Positions 19,339 to 28,852 are shown, counted from the first letter of the stretch. The stretch: DNA of 64,000 nt from Scytonema tolypothrichoides VB-61278 (GCF_000828085.3 NZ_JXCA02000016.1:774948-838947); one strand, 5' to 3'. Translations and numbers: made by a program. The notes: generated by a model not told the origin, from the letters alone.

Positions 19339-20006
19339 ATAGTTCGATTAGCGAACGCATTATTACCCTTCGTTCCTCTCTACCAGACTCAGTCCGGTTG
19401 ATTGCTGTTACCAAGCAAGTCTCTGCCGAAATGATACGCTGTGCTTACGCCGCAGGAATTCGCGATTTTGGCGAGAGTCGCATCCAAGAAGCGGCTAGCA
19501 AACAAGCTGTGTTGCAAGACTTACCAGACATAACTTGGCACTTTATTGGACATTTGCAAAATAACAAAGCCAAAAAAGCCATTGAACAATTTCAGTGGAT
19601 TCACTCCGTAGATAGTTTGAAGCTTGCCCAACGCTTAAACCAATTTGCGCAAGAGTTAAAAATCACTCCTCAGGTTTGTTTGCAAGTCAAAATACGACCT
19701 GATCCAAACAAGTCGGGTTGGAGTGCATCACAACTATTGGCTGACTTACCAGCTTTAGATCAATGTGAAAATTTACAAATTCAGGGCTTAATGACAATTC
19801 CACCTTTGGGATTAAATGATTCCGAGGTAATCAGCGTATTCAATAGTACCAGTAAATTAGCAAAAGAAATCCGAGAACAAAACTGGTCTAATGTTCAAAT
19901 GCATCACCTTTCAATGGGAATGTCAGGGGATTACAAATTGGCAGTCCAAGCAGGCGCAACAATGGTAAGGTTAGGAACTATTTTGTTTGGAGAGCGTTCT
20001 GTTTAA
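19335..20006 (+). CDS. pipY: PipY, PLP-binding protein of the YggS/PROSC family
   Basis: A 223-residue YggS-like protein. Features: LIAVTKQVS with the pyridoxal phosphate Lys, FGESRIQEA, WHFIGHLQNNKAKKA, WIHSVDS, and HLSMGMSGDYKLAVQAGATMVRLGTILFG, which covers the phosphate-binding loop. The family has no known catalysis; it keeps free PLP and amino-acid pools in balance. Overlap with pipX supports co-expression, and a functional link between the two is known in Synechococcus. A hairpin lies just after the stop. Confidence 0.96.
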   Translation: MNSSISERIITLRSSLPDSVRLIAVTKQVSAEMIRCAYAAGIRDFGESRIQEAASKQAVLQDLPDITWHFIGHLQNNKAKKAIEQFQWIHSVDSLKLAQRLNQFAQELKITPQVCLQVKIRPDPNKSGWSASQLLADLPALDQCENLQIQGLMTIPPLGLNDSEVISVFNSTSKLAKEIREQNWSNVQMHHLSMGMSGDYKLAVQAGATMVRLGTILFGERSV

Positions 20007-20034
20007 TATTGGCAGTCAAAGTATTATTACGGAA

Positions 20035-20072
20035 TAGCAAGGTATTTAATAACACTATTAAATACCTTGCTA
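20035..20072 (+). terminator. Long hairpin after pipX-pipY
   Basis: A perfect 17-bp inverted repeat (TAGCAAGGTATTTAATA and its complement) with an ACAC loop, 28 bp past the pipY stop. Only a weak T-run follows, so it may protect or end the transcript instead of being a textbook terminator. Confidence 0.65.
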
Positions 20073-20356
20073 CAGTATATTTTGCGATCCAAAACTCTTT
20101 ATAAAACTTTGTTGAAAAAATTTTCAGAAAATACTGGTTCAATCGGTGACAAAGGATATAGTATTGACAAAAGCAAAAGTCAATATAATATCAGAGGAAA
20201 ACAACTTTCCTAAACCTACGGGTTAAGATATAATCTTGACTCATTGTTACCTAAAAAACATATACAGACCTTCTAGAAGCATTTGTTCAAAGAAAAACCT
20301 GTGTGGGTAGAACAAATACTAGTAGAACGCCTGAAAAATCTCCCCTTTATAAGGGT

Positions 20357-20379
20357 AAAAATTGATTTCATCAATTTTT
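20357..20379 (+). promoter_or_regulatory. Hairpin in the sepF leader
   Basis: A 10-bp perfect stem (AAAAATTGAT/ATCAATTTTT, 3-nt loop) ends 40 nt before the sepF ATG. Its right arm ends in five T residues. It may be a leader structure or an old terminator. The rest of 20073-20419 holds no gene. Confidence 0.4.
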
Positions 20380-20419
20380 GGCATATCCTTACGAGTGAAT
20401 AGCCCTAGGAGCGTAAACC

Positions 20420-21013
20420 ATGAATAATATATTTTCCAAACTTAGAGACTTCGTCGGTTTAAACGAGCAAGTAGAATATGAGTACTATGAAGAAGAACCA
20501 GAGACAGAAAGTTACCAAAATTTGTATCAGGAACAAAATACTCAACAACCAGTAGCACAAGAACCTCCAGCTCAAAATCGACGCTGGCGGGAACCCGCGC
20601 CTACAATGGAGAATGTCAGTGCAGCAGGATCAAAGCCGATGAGCAATGTGATTGGTATGCCAGGAGTCATTAATGGAATATCAGAAGTCTTGGTGCTAGA
20701 ACCACGCACCTTTGAAGAAATGCCTCAAGCAATTCAAGCATTGCGAGAGCGTAAGTCAGTAGTATTAAATTTAACAATAATGGATCCAGATCAAGCACAA
20801 CGAGCAGTGGACTTTGTCGCTGGTGGAACTTATGCGCTTGATGGGCATCAAGAACGGATAGGCGAAAGTATATTTTTGTTCACACCGAGCTGTGTGCAAG
20901 TCAGCACTCAGTCAGGAATTATTCATGAAGTACCTCAACCAACAGTACGTCCCTCACGTTCCACAGGACCAAACCCAGCTTGGGGAAACGAAGTTAACAG
21001 AATGGCACAATAA
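20420..21013 (+). CDS. sepF: Cell division protein SepF
   Basis: 197 residues. The N-terminus ([14 protein letters not shown]) can form an amphipathic membrane-binding helix. An acidic Glu/Gln-rich linker follows, then the SepF core from about residue 88 ([29 protein letters not shown]) with [22 protein letters not shown]. SepF ties FtsZ to the membrane at the division site; cyanobacteria lack FtsA and use SepF and ZipN instead. AGGAG precedes the ATG. Downstream lies proC in the same direction. Confidence 0.96.
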   Translation: MNNIFSKLRDFVGLNEQVEYEYYEEEPETESYQNLYQEQNTQQPVAQEPPAQNRRWREPAPTMENVSAAGSKPMSNVIGMPGVINGISEVLVLEPRTFEEMPQAIQALRERKSVVLNLTIMDPDQAQRAVDFVAGGTYALDGHQERIGESIFLFTPSCVQVSTQSGIIHEVPQPTVRPSRSTGPNPAWGNEVNRMAQ

Positions 21014-21120
21014 ACGTAAAATTAGTGATTAGTCCAGAGGACTTTGTCCAAAGTTCTTTGTCTTTATACTAACGAGTCATTAGTCATGACTAATGACTAG
21101 TGACTAATGACTAACGAAAA

Positions 21121-21933
21121 ATGACTATTAAATTCGGCTTGATTGGTGGCGGGGTAATGGGAGAAGCGCTCCTTACCCGCCTTATTGCTAGTAAAATTTA
21201 TCAACGTTCAGAAGTCCTAGTCAGCGAACCACAAACCTCACGCCAAGGTTTTCTAGAAGACGAATATGGTGTTAATGTGACAGCCGATAATCGTCTGGTT
21301 TTCACACCAACAACACAAGTCGTATTTTTGGCAGTCAAACCTCAAGTGTTTAGTGCGATCGCCCAAGAATTAGCAGATGTGATCACGACAGTGTCAAAAC
21401 CACTGGTGATCTCCATCTTGGCAGGCGTGACATTAAATCAGTTGGAAGCGGCTTTTCCCCACTTTCCAATAATTCGAGCAATGCCTAATACTCCAGCTAC
21501 TGTGGGGGCAGGAATCACCGCCATATGCCCAGGCGCATACACCAAAGCAAATCATCACGAAACGGCAAAACTGCTTTTTTCGGCTGTGGGAGAAGTTGTG
21601 GAAGTTTCAGAAAATCTGATGGACGCGGTGACAGGACTATCAGGTAGTGGTCCTGCATACGTAGCACTGGTTGTAGAAGCACTTGCTGATGGAGGAGTCG
21701 CAGCAGGTTTACCAAGGACAATCGCCAATCAACTTGCCTTGCAAACTGTCTTAGGAGCAGCCAAACTCCTGCATGAAACAAAAATACACCCTGCAGAACT
21801 CAAAGACCGCGTCACCAGTCCAGGTGGTACTACAATTGCTGGTGTAGCTCAGTTAGAACGAGCCGGGTTTCGCTCAGCTTTAATTGAAGCAGTCAAAGCA
21901 GCAACAGCCCGCTCACAAGAATTGGGAAAATAG
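21121..21933 (+). CDS. proC: Pyrroline-5-carboxylate reductase
   Basis: 270 residues, normal for ProC. NAD(P)-binding GLIGGGVMGEALL at the start, then VFLAVKPQV, IIRAMPNTPATVGAG and the conserved substrate-site motif GLSGSGPAYV, ending DRVTSPGGTTIAGV. It makes the last step of proline synthesis. Short direct repeats based on ACTAATGACT (21070-21118) separate it from sepF. The order sepF-proC after pipX-pipY is common in cyanobacteria. Confidence 0.97.
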   Translation: MTIKFGLIGGGVMGEALLTRLIASKIYQRSEVLVSEPQTSRQGFLEDEYGVNVTADNRLVFTPTTQVVFLAVKPQVFSAIAQELADVITTVSKPLVISILAGVTLNQLEAAFPHFPIIRAMPNTPATVGAGITAICPGAYTKANHHETAKLLFSAVGEVVEVSENLMDAVTGLSGSGPAYVALVVEALADGGVAAGLPRTIANQLALQTVLGAAKLLHETKIHPAELKDRVTSPGGTTIAGVAQLERAGFRSALIEAVKAATARSQELGK

Positions 21934-22033
21934 TCATGAGTCATGAATTAAAAACCAATGACTCATGACTCATAACTAAGTTGACAAAAGAGTAGTTACC
22001 ATAGTAAACAGTTTTGGTTGCAAATGTGATTGA

Positions 22034-24712
22034 GTGAATTACCCTGCGCTGTCTCCAGAACTTGAACCAAGTTCGATATTCCCTTTTGAATTAGATCAGT
22101 TCCAGAAGGATGCGATCGCCTCCTTGAATGCTGGACGTTCCGTTGTTGTGTGTGCGCCCACAGGTTCGGGCAAAACATTGATCGGAGAATACGCTATATA
22201 TCGCGCTCTATCGCGTGGAAAAAGAGTATTTTACACCACTCCCCTAAAAGCGCTCTCTAATCAAAAATTACGTGACTTTCGCGAAAAATTCGGCTTTGAC
22301 CATGTTGGACTGTTAACTGGAGACGCCTCCATTAACCGAGATGCACCGATTCTGGTGATGACCACAGAAATTTTCCGTAACATGCTCTATGGCACACCTA
22401 TCGGGCAAATTGGCATTTCATTAGTAGACGTTGAAGCAGTGGTGCTGGATGAGTGCCACTACATGAATGATCGCCAACGGGGAACAGTTTGGGAAGAGTC
22501 CATCATCTACTGTCCCCGTGAAATTCAGCTCGTAGCCCTCTCCGCAACTGTTGCTAATAGTGATGAACTAACCGACTGGTTAAATCAAGTTCATGGTCCA
22601 ACTGACCTGATATACTCCGATCATCGCCCAGTACCTTTGGAATTTCACTTTGGCAACATCAAAGGGTTATTCCCCCTACTCAATGATGACAAAACCCAAA
22701 TTAACCAGCGCCTGCTAAGAAAGAAGAAAAAAGGAGAGAAACCAAAGAGCAAAGCTAATGTCAGAGCTGAAGCCCCCAGCATGATTCAGGTTCTAAGTCA
22801 ACTACAAGAACGGGATATGCTGCCAGCAATTTACTTCATCTTCAGTCGTCGGGGATGTGATAAGGCGGTGGCGGAGGTGGGCAGTGATATGTGGTTAGTG
22901 GATCAGGAAGAAGCGCAGCAATTGCGCTGGCAGATTGACGAATTTTTAACCCGTAATCCGGAAGCCGGACGTTCTGGACACATTGGACCGCTTTACCGAG
23001 GAATAGCCGCACACCATGCTGGAATTTTACCTGCGTGGAAAGTGCTTGTTGAAGAACTTTTTCAGCAGGGGTTAATTAAAGTTGTCTTTGCCACCGAAAC
23101 CTTGGCAGCTGGAATTAATATGCCAGCCCGAACAACGGTTATTTCTACCCTTTCTAAGCGTACTGATAGTGGACATCGCTTATTAAATGCCTCGGAATTT
23201 CTGCAAATGGCAGGTCGGGCAGGTCGCCGGGGAATGGATGAACGGGGTCATGTTGTGACGCTGCAAACTCCCTTTGAGGGAGCGAAAGAAGCAGCTTACT
23301 TGGCAACATCCCAAAGCGATCCTCTGGTCAGTCAATTTACACCAAGTTACGGCATGGTGCTGAACTTGCTGCAAACTCACACTTTGGAAGAAGCTAAAGA
23401 ACTGATAGAACGCAGCTTTGGACAGTACTTGGCAAACTTGCACCTACGACCGCAACGTGAGTACATAACCCACTTACAAACAGAACTTGCTCAACTTCAA
23501 GCACAAATTGCTGCTATTGACGAACAAGAACTGGCTGCTTATGAAAAATTGCGGCAACGCTTGCGAGTAGAACGCTTAAACTTGAAAATGCTGCAAGAGC
23601 AAGCGCAGGAAGCCCGACAAGACGAATTGGGGATGATGTTGGACTTTGCAGTGTCGGGAACACTGTTGAGTCTCAAGAGTAAAAACTTTACAATGCCTGC
23701 ACCTATAACAGCAGTGTTAGTTGGGAAAACGCCCGGTTCTGGTCAAACTTGTTACTTAATATGCTTGGGGCGAGATAACCGGTGGTATGTAGCTACAGCC
23801 TCTGATGTTATAGATTTGTTTGCAGAACTACCGCGAATTGACATACCTGGTGAGTTGCTACCACCACCAGAAATGCCATTGAAACGCGGACAGTCGCTTC
23901 TTGGTGATGAGTATACCGCACTTATAACTCAAGAAATTCCTGAGCCAAGCGAAGCTGTATTTATGCCTCCCGAAGTTGTCGAACAACTTCATCGGGTCAC
24001 TGCTGTGCAAGAGCAATTAGAAGCACATCCCTTACATCAATCAGGCGACGCTGTCAATCTGTTCAAACGCAGAACGCAGCTTGTTGAACTCGAAGCCGAA
24101 ATTCAAGTAATGCAGGAACAAATAGAGCAGCAATCTCAGCGGCATTGGGAAGAGTTTCTCAATCTTATTGAGATTTTGCAGCATTTTCAATGTTTGGATA
24201 AACTTGTTCCCACGCGACTAGGACAAATGGCTGCAGCCATTCGGGGAGAAAATGAGTTGTGGCTGGGCTTAGCACTTGAGGGTGGAGAGTTGGACAACTT
24301 AGATCCACATCATTTAGCAGCGGCGATCGCAGCTTTAGTGACAGAAACCCCACGTCCAGATAGCGTGGTTCGCTTTGACTTGAGTGAAGAAGTGGCAGAA
24401 GCCTTATCAAAATTGCGAGGGATTCGTCGCAAGATTTTCCAACTGCAACGTCGTTATAATGTCGCTTTACCGATATGGTTAGAGTTTGAATTAATAGCCC
24501 TTGTGGAACACTGGGCGCTAGGGATGGAGTGGATAGAACTTTGTGAAAATACAAGTTTGGATGAAGGTGATGTGGTGCGAATTTTACGCCGGACGTTAGA
24601 TTTACTCTCACAAATTCCCCACGTACCGCATTTATCACAATCCTTGCAGCGCAATGCCCATCGTGCTATGCAGCTTATTGATAGGTTCCCAGTGAACGAG
24701 GTAGGCGGATAA
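22034..24712 (+). CDS. Ski2-like DEAD/DEAH RNA helicase
   Basis: 892 residues, starting at a GTG at 22034. Motif I APTGSGKT, motif II DECH, motif III SAT, and motif VI QMAGRAGRRG are in order in residues 20-430, followed by a helical region with a long coiled segment and a DSHCT-type C-terminal domain (EVVEQL to the end). This is the architecture of the Ski2/Mtr4/HelY family. These proteins unwind structured RNA, often with an exonuclease. A chloroplast relative (ISE2) acts in RNA processing. The start choice rests on the lack of an upstream ATG in frame; no strong ribosome binding site is visible. Confidence 0.93.
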   Translation: MNYPALSPELEPSSIFPFELDQFQKDAIASLNAGRSVVVCAPTGSGKTLIGEYAIYRALSRGKRVFYTTPLKALSNQKLRDFREKFGFDHVGLLTGDASINRDAPILVMTTEIFRNMLYGTPIGQIGISLVDVEAVVLDECHYMNDRQRGTVWEESIIYCPREIQLVALSATVANSDELTDWLNQVHGPTDLIYSDHRPVPLEFHFGNIKGLFPLLNDDKTQINQRLLRKKKKGEKPKSKANVRAEAPSMIQVLSQLQERDMLPAIYFIFSRRGCDKAVAEVGSDMWLVDQEEAQQLRWQIDEFLTRNPEAGRSGHIGPLYRGIAAHHAGILPAWKVLVEELFQQGLIKVVFATETLAAGINMPARTTVISTLSKRTDSGHRLLNASEFLQMAGRAGRRGMDERGHVVTLQTPFEGAKEAAYLATSQSDPLVSQFTPSYGMVLNLLQTHTLEEAKELIERSFGQYLANLHLRPQREYITHLQTELAQLQAQIAAIDEQELAAYEKLRQRLRVERLNLKMLQEQAQEARQDELGMMLDFAVSGTLLSLKSKNFTMPAPITAVLVGKTPGSGQTCYLICLGRDNRWYVATASDVIDLFAELPRIDIPGELLPPPEMPLKRGQSLLGDEYTALITQEIPEPSEAVFMPPEVVEQLHRVTAVQEQLEAHPLHQSGDAVNLFKRRTQLVELEAEIQVMQEQIEQQSQRHWEEFLNLIEILQHFQCLDKLVPTRLGQMAAAIRGENELWLGLALEGGELDNLDPHHLAAAIAALVTETPRPDSVVRFDLSEEVAEALSKLRGIRRKIFQLQRRYNVALPIWLEFELIALVEHWALGMEWIELCENTSLDEGDVVRILRRTLDLLSQIPHVPHLSQSLQRNAHRAMQLIDRFPVNEVGG

Positions 24713-24811
24713 ATCAGGAGTTAGGAATTGGGAGTTTTTGAGTCCTGAGTCCTAAGTCCTAAATACGGAACTTTCAATTAAAAATTGCAGCGATTGTAAA
24801 AGGGGAAAACC

Positions 24812-25183
24812 TTAATACACAAGGTTTCCACTTCTACGCAATTGGCGTAAAGAGTTTACACAAGCAGGACAGTCACAGCCAAATAACTCAATGGCGCGAT
24901 CGCTTTCTTCTTCACTAAATTCCACCGAAGCAATATTCTTAGCAGCCTCCCCTGTAGTCACGCTTGATGCAGGTGTAGAAGGGGATTGTTGCTTCCTCTC
25001 TGAATCTCGAATGCACACTAACTTGTTGACAGCGTGAGGACTCATCATACAAGTCTGACCATTTTTGTGGATTAATTCCTCGGTTTTAGCAGCGTGGGCA
25101 GGATTGATAACTGCTAGCGTAGACATCAGCGACACAAAAATAGAGGAACTAGACAATAAATTAAGTATAACTTTTCTGTTCAT
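24812..25183 (-). CDS. Small secreted protein of unknown function
   Basis: 123 residues that I do not recognise. Residues 1-32 are a clear signal peptide ending AHA. The mature part has five cysteines: TCMMS, LVCIRD, and a CDCPAC cluster near the end followed by a basic tail. A CxCxxC-like group could bind metal or form disulfides. It lies opposite the helicase, with ACTGATAACT-free but AGTCCT-type repeats (24740-24770) between. Confidence 0.7.
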   Translation of the reverse strand: MNRKVILNLLSSSSIFVSLMSTLAVINPAHAAKTEELIHKNGQTCMMSPHAVNKLVCIRDSERKQQSPSTPASSVTTGEAAKNIASVEFSEEESDRAIELFGCDCPACVNSLRQLRRSGNLVY

Positions 25184-25932
25184 CGGTTTTCCTAGCCAAT
25201 TTTTCTGACTGCTAAGATAATCTAATTACCTGTTACAGGTCAATAGAGTTTTTATCAGGAATACCAAGAATTTTTCATATTCGTTTTTACCCAATAAATC
25301 TTTGTTAGATAGCAGAAAACAAGCTAGATTTTATTGCTATACTACTGTCAGGCTATAATTCATAAAATGATAATAATAACCATAATATTGATGTTTTATC
25401 GTCTTTAGCGCTTATAAATGACTCTTAAATATTTTTTCTACCCAGAAAGCAATATTGCAATTCTAAATCATTGGTGAACAATAAGATTCCTGACTTTTCT
25501 AAAAAGTTGGGAATCTGAACTAATAGATTTTCAAATCAGTGCGGAGGATGACTATATTTTCTGCGATCAGTTAAGTTAGCACGCATTGCGTATTTTCAGT
25601 TTCCCTGAAACGCGCCTCCCATGAACACAAAAAAATCAGCAAAGCCTAAGCCTTCGGTACACCTTTTGCGCCAGCGCACGCCAGAGGGTTCGCTGAACGT
25701 GATTGATTGGTTTGTCTTCCTGCTTAGTCGCAGTTGTTATGAGGCTTGACTTATTTTTCCCTTTCATACCTCTGCTGGCAGATTTTTCGCTTGTTTTAGT
25801 CAGCCGCTTCAAATATCCGCAACATCACGAAGGCAATTAAAGCAAACATATTACTTAACAAGTGTGGAATCATACCGTTTCATCTTTTTAGAAAAGTTAT
25901 ACTATTCTTTAGGTTCTACCTGGGAATTACGC

Positions 25933-25953
25933 AGAAGTGGCTTTGCCACTTCT
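25933..25953 (+). terminator. Hairpin with T-run, no upstream gene
   Basis: AGAAGTGGC/GCCACTTCT, 9-bp perfect stem with a TTT loop, then TTTTC. No plus-strand gene ends here, so it is likely part of an interspersed repeat (the preceding GGTTCTACCTGGGAA recurs in inverse near 37135). Confidence 0.5.
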
Positions 25954-25986
25954 TTTTCTAAAAGGTAAGGCAAAAATAATATTTTT

Positions 25987-26088
25987 AGGACTTACGCACC
26001 ATCTGCCACCAAACCGGTTTATTCGTTCTGTATTTGGTTGCGAAACAGACGATTTTTGGTAAAAACCGGGTTTCTTTGCGTAAGTCCT
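25987..26088. mobile_element. MITE-like element, 12-bp terminal inverted repeats
   Basis: 102 bp bounded by AGGACTTACGCA (25987-25998) and its exact complement TGCGTAAGTCCT (26077-26088). No coding capacity. These ends match a terminal type common on small cyanobacterial elements. Confidence 0.75.
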
Positions 26089-26441
26089 GATCCTTTCAAA
26101 AATGAGATCTGTCGCTAACACTTCCATTGGGCGCAGCTATACCGACTGTTGCAGTTCACCTATGCAGTACCAAAAATTTGGTCTTTGAGAGGCTGCATGA
26201 ACCACACGCACGGCTAAACACAGTTACAGCCATCTGCTGAGGACTCTAGTTACGACATTGTTCCACGGTAAATCCTGTAGATGCGAAATATAAGTTTAGA
26301 GACTAATGGTATACTAAAGTATTTAGTTCAGTAAAGACTTTAGTAACCCATAGAAAAATTTTGTTGACAATTACCAGTTAATAAATCAATCAACCAAATT
26401 AAAGATAAAGGGTAGCAAAGCGATCGCCCGTATCACGCCCG

Positions 26442-26509
26442 GAGGGTTTTCTGAAAGAAAACCCTCTCCCTGTGCTTTCAGCACAGGGCAATCCGGCTTG
26501 GGCGGATTG
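26442..26509 (+). promoter_or_regulatory. Three consecutive perfect hairpins before merR
   Basis: Stem 1: GAGGGTTTTC/GAAAACCCTC (26442-26466, 10 bp). Stem 2: CCCTGTGCT/AGCACAGGG (26468-26488, 9 bp). Stem 3: CAATCCG/CGGATTG (26489-26509, 7 bp). They are spaced by 0-1 nt. It is either a composite repeat or a structured leader of the MerR gene. Confidence 0.6.
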
Positions 26510-26637
26510 GGGCGTAGGGCAGGCATTGCCATCGCAAGATACATTTTTGAATGTTGACTTACTTATGAAAGTTTTTTTTGCTTGTTAGTTTACATCTAAA
26601 AAGAGAGATAAAAACTGTACGTGTAGGGTCTTTTACC

Positions 26638-27054
26638 GTGTTAAGTCAAGAGAAAAAGTTTCTTTTAATTGGTCAGGTGACTACTTTGAGTGGAGTTCCT
26701 ATTAGGACAATTCGCTATTACGAGAGTTTGGGTTTAATTCAGTCTATCGGACGAACAGAAGGAGGTTTTCGCCAGTTTTCATCAGATGTGTTGACTCGTC
26801 TTTCTTTTATTAAGTGTGCTCAAAGCTTAGGTTTAAGCTTGCAAGAAATCGGCGAAATTCTTCAAGTTTATGATGGAGGAAAACCAGCCTGTGATCAAAT
26901 TCATCACAAGCTGAAAGATAAGATATTAGAGATTGATAGACAAATTGAACAGTTATTGACCTTGCGAGAAGAATTGCGAGGATTACTGTCCGGATGGAAT
27001 AGTTTATCAACAAAGCCGCAAGATACAATCTGTCCGATAATTCAGAACAATTGA
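26638..27054 (+). CDS. MerR-family metal-responsive regulator
   Basis: 138 residues from a GTG at 26638 (VLSQEKKFLLIGQ); a TTG at 26578 would add 20 atypical residues. The helix-turn-helix is IGQVTTLSGVPIRTIRYYESLGL, followed by the long dimer helix. Cysteines lie in FIKCAQS, KPACDQI and TICPIIQ. The last two positions correspond to the metal-binding region of MerR/ZntR/CueR types, so a soft or divalent metal is a likely signal. MerR proteins twist a promoter with a 19-20-bp spacer. No metal transporter gene adjoins, so the target is not apparent. Confidence 0.88.
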   Translation: MLSQEKKFLLIGQVTTLSGVPIRTIRYYESLGLIQSIGRTEGGFRQFSSDVLTRLSFIKCAQSLGLSLQEIGEILQVYDGGKPACDQIHHKLKDKILEIDRQIEQLLTLREELRGLLSGWNSLSTKPQDTICPIIQNN

Positions 27055-27095
27055 ACAACGGCGTTCACGCTTTCCCGTTTGTGGTGTAGCTGAAG

Positions 27096-27611
27096 CTACG
27101 GGCAAAATAAGGTGTCGCGCGTGTTGCGTCCTGTGGTTGGATTCGTACCTGAGGCTATCTTGCACAATTTCTCTTGCTCGTATTTACGCAGCAGCACATC
27201 AGTAAAATCTGCTCCGTCAATAATAGCACCATCAAACCTGGCGTTAGCAGCAGAAGCACCTTCCAACACCGCATTTGTCAAATTTGTCTTAGTGAAAACA
27301 GCCGAGTCTAAAATAGCATTTGTCAGGTCAGCTGCTTCAAGATTTGCTGATTCCAGTTTTGCAGAAAACAGACTGACGCCGCGCAAATTAGCGTGACTAA
27401 AGTTACTGTTGCGGAGGTTAGTTTGATTAAAGCTGGAGTCTGTCAAGTCACGTCCTGAGAAATCAGACCCGATCAAAGTTTCTTTATTGTAGTCAAGTGC
27501 TAAAGCTTCTGGAGCAAAACTTGCAAAACCAACAGATGTAGTGATGCAAACGACAACCCAAAGTAATAAACTGAGTGTGTTTACCCAAATTCGATTGCTT
27601 AAGTTACTCAT
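27096..27611 (-). CDS. Exported pentapeptide-repeat protein
   Basis: 171 residues from MSNLSNRIW (27611). Residues 1-40 are a signal peptide-like segment ending in EALA, so it is probably in the thylakoid lumen or periplasm. Then about 16 pentapeptide repeats (A-D/N-L-x-x) follow, for instance SNFSHANLRGVSLFSAKLESANLEA read as five-residue units, forming a right-handed quadrilateral beta-helix. A C-terminal part has two cysteines (LCKIA, LFCP) that could form a disulfide. Function unknown. Its start lies only 14 bp from that of the divergent yraN gene. Confidence 0.85.
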   Translation of the reverse strand: MSNLSNRIWVNTLSLLLWVVVCITTSVGFASFAPEALALDYNKETLIGSDFSGRDLTDSSFNQTNLRNSNFSHANLRGVSLFSAKLESANLEAADLTNAILDSAVFTKTNLTNAVLEGASAANARFDGAIIDGADFTDVLLRKYEQEKLCKIASGTNPTTGRNTRDTLFCP

Positions 27612-27625
27612 TGTACTTTTTGCCA

Positions 27626-28189
27626 ATGGCAGACCATTCTTCATATCATTATCTCGATATAGGTATCGCAGGAGAAGACCTGGTAGCTGAATGGTTACAA
27701 TCCAATGGTTGGGTCATTTTGCACCGTCGATGGCGTTATCGTAATGGAGAAATTGATATTATTGCCCAATATGATGAACAGCAACAGCCAAGGAAACAAG
27801 GAGAAAAAGCACTACAAGAGGGAAAGAGTAACACAGGAAACAAAACAACTCTTGTTCCCTCACTCTCGCCTTCCCTCAATCCCTTGTCTCCCACACTCGC
27901 ATTTGTGGAAGTGAAAACTCGCAGCCGAAATAATTGGGATGCTGGAGGAAGAAACGCCATCACAAAACACAAGCAAACAAAACTCCAACAAACGTCTTTA
28001 ATGTTCTTAGCTAAATATCCCCAGAAGGCAGACTACCCTTGTCAATTTGATGTTGCTATTGTTTCGTGTCAACAAATATCGCAAGGGTTAGCTGCGCTTA
28101 CAATTTCTGAAGAAGCTATAACCACTGTATCTGTGGGTGGATATTTGTTGATGCTAGAAGAATATATTCCAGCAGCTTTTGATACTTAA
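27626..28189 (+). CDS. yraN: YraN/UPF0102 family endonuclease-like protein
   Basis: 187 residues from MADHSSYHYLDIG. The family core is present: GEDLVAEWLQSNGW, HRRWRYRNGEIDIIAQ, FVEVKTRSR, ITKHKQTKLQQ and DVAIV. The acidic and Lys residues of a PD-(D/E)XK-like site (GEIDIIA, EVKT) are intact. Between the two catalytic strands is an extra stretch of about 35 low-complexity residues (from QPRKQGEK to PSLNPLSP), which looks like an in-frame repeat insertion. YraN is usually about 120-130 residues, so this one is enlarged. Molecular role of the family is not settled. Confidence 0.9.
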   Translation: MADHSSYHYLDIGIAGEDLVAEWLQSNGWVILHRRWRYRNGEIDIIAQYDEQQQPRKQGEKALQEGKSNTGNKTTLVPSLSPSLNPLSPTLAFVEVKTRSRNNWDAGGRNAITKHKQTKLQQTSLMFLAKYPQKADYPCQFDVAIVSCQQISQGLAALTISEEAITTVSVGGYLLMLEEYIPAAFDT

Positions 28190-28227
28190 CTATACTGACA
28201 TATAACAGGTTATGTAAGTCAAACGCA

Positions 28228-28641
28228 TCACGCCAGTGTTTCTGGACAATAGCCCAAACCTCTGACAAACTGTTGCCGGAACGCCTCTATTTCTTCTTTT
28301 TCTGGGTTACCATGAGAGACGATCGCTACTTGGTAGCGACGCATCACGTCAACTGGACACTGTCCTGCTTCCAAACTCCAAAACGCCATTTGTACTCGCA
28401 TTTTTGGCTCGTAGCTAATTCCTAGTTCATTGAGGAAAGCCCGAATATCTCCATCTTCTTGAGGTGAGACATGACGTCTTAGTTTGACTCTAACCACCCA
28501 ACCATCAATCTGATGAATGACAGTGACAAACGAAACAGGTATTTGGGGTTTACCGTGCAAGAATTGAACAACCCTTAGAGTTAGACTGGCATTTGCCAGG
28601 TAATACAAGTATTCCATCGGTGTGTTTGGGATCAAAGCCAA
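28228..28641 (-). CDS. Conserved hypothetical protein, 137 residues
   Basis: I do not recognise a named domain. The protein is compact with no signal peptide or membrane helix, mixed alpha/beta composition and one Cys near each end of the second half. The sequence IPVSFVTVIHQIDGWVVRVKLRR suggests a small beta-sheet. It is in the opposite direction to its neighbours. A short inverted repeat (ACCCTAG/CTAGGGT, 28669-28688) lies upstream. Confidence 0.7.
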   Translation of the reverse strand: MALIPNTPMEYLYYLANASLTLRVVQFLHGKPQIPVSFVTVIHQIDGWVVRVKLRRHVSPQEDGDIRAFLNELGISYEPKMRVQMAFWSLEAGQCPVDVMRRYQVAIVSHGNPEKEEIEAFRQQFVRGLGYCPETLA

Positions 28642-28852
28642 TCCTACATTTTTATTATCCGTATAAAGACCCTAGTGCTGGCTAGGGTAAAAGCCCCCGT
28701 TTTTAGATAGGGAGGTTTACCCAATTTTCATACAGGTGTTTCCGTGTCAGCTAATTGCATTCATGACAAAGTTATAGAAGGAGAATTCACTGGGGATCAC
28801 GGAATTCTCTATAAAAAAAGCCAAGACAAGTTTTCAGACAGTCGAAATATAA

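Larger units (their letters stand above)
25184..26577. other. 1.4-kb gene-poor region with repeats
   Basis: No convincing gene. It holds scattered intergenic repeats (25600-25700; 25905-25960), a hairpin with a T-run at 25933-25953, a MITE at 25987-26088, one HIP1 site and three hairpins at 26442-26509. A 25-codon hydrophobic frame (25796-25873, minus) lacks a ribosome binding site. The 3' part is the upstream region of merR. Confidence 0.5.

Noticed and set aside
25796-25873. 25-codon hydrophobic frame on the minus strand, like a small membrane subunit
   Set aside because: No ribosome binding site, and it does not match small photosystem or cytochrome b6f subunits that I know.
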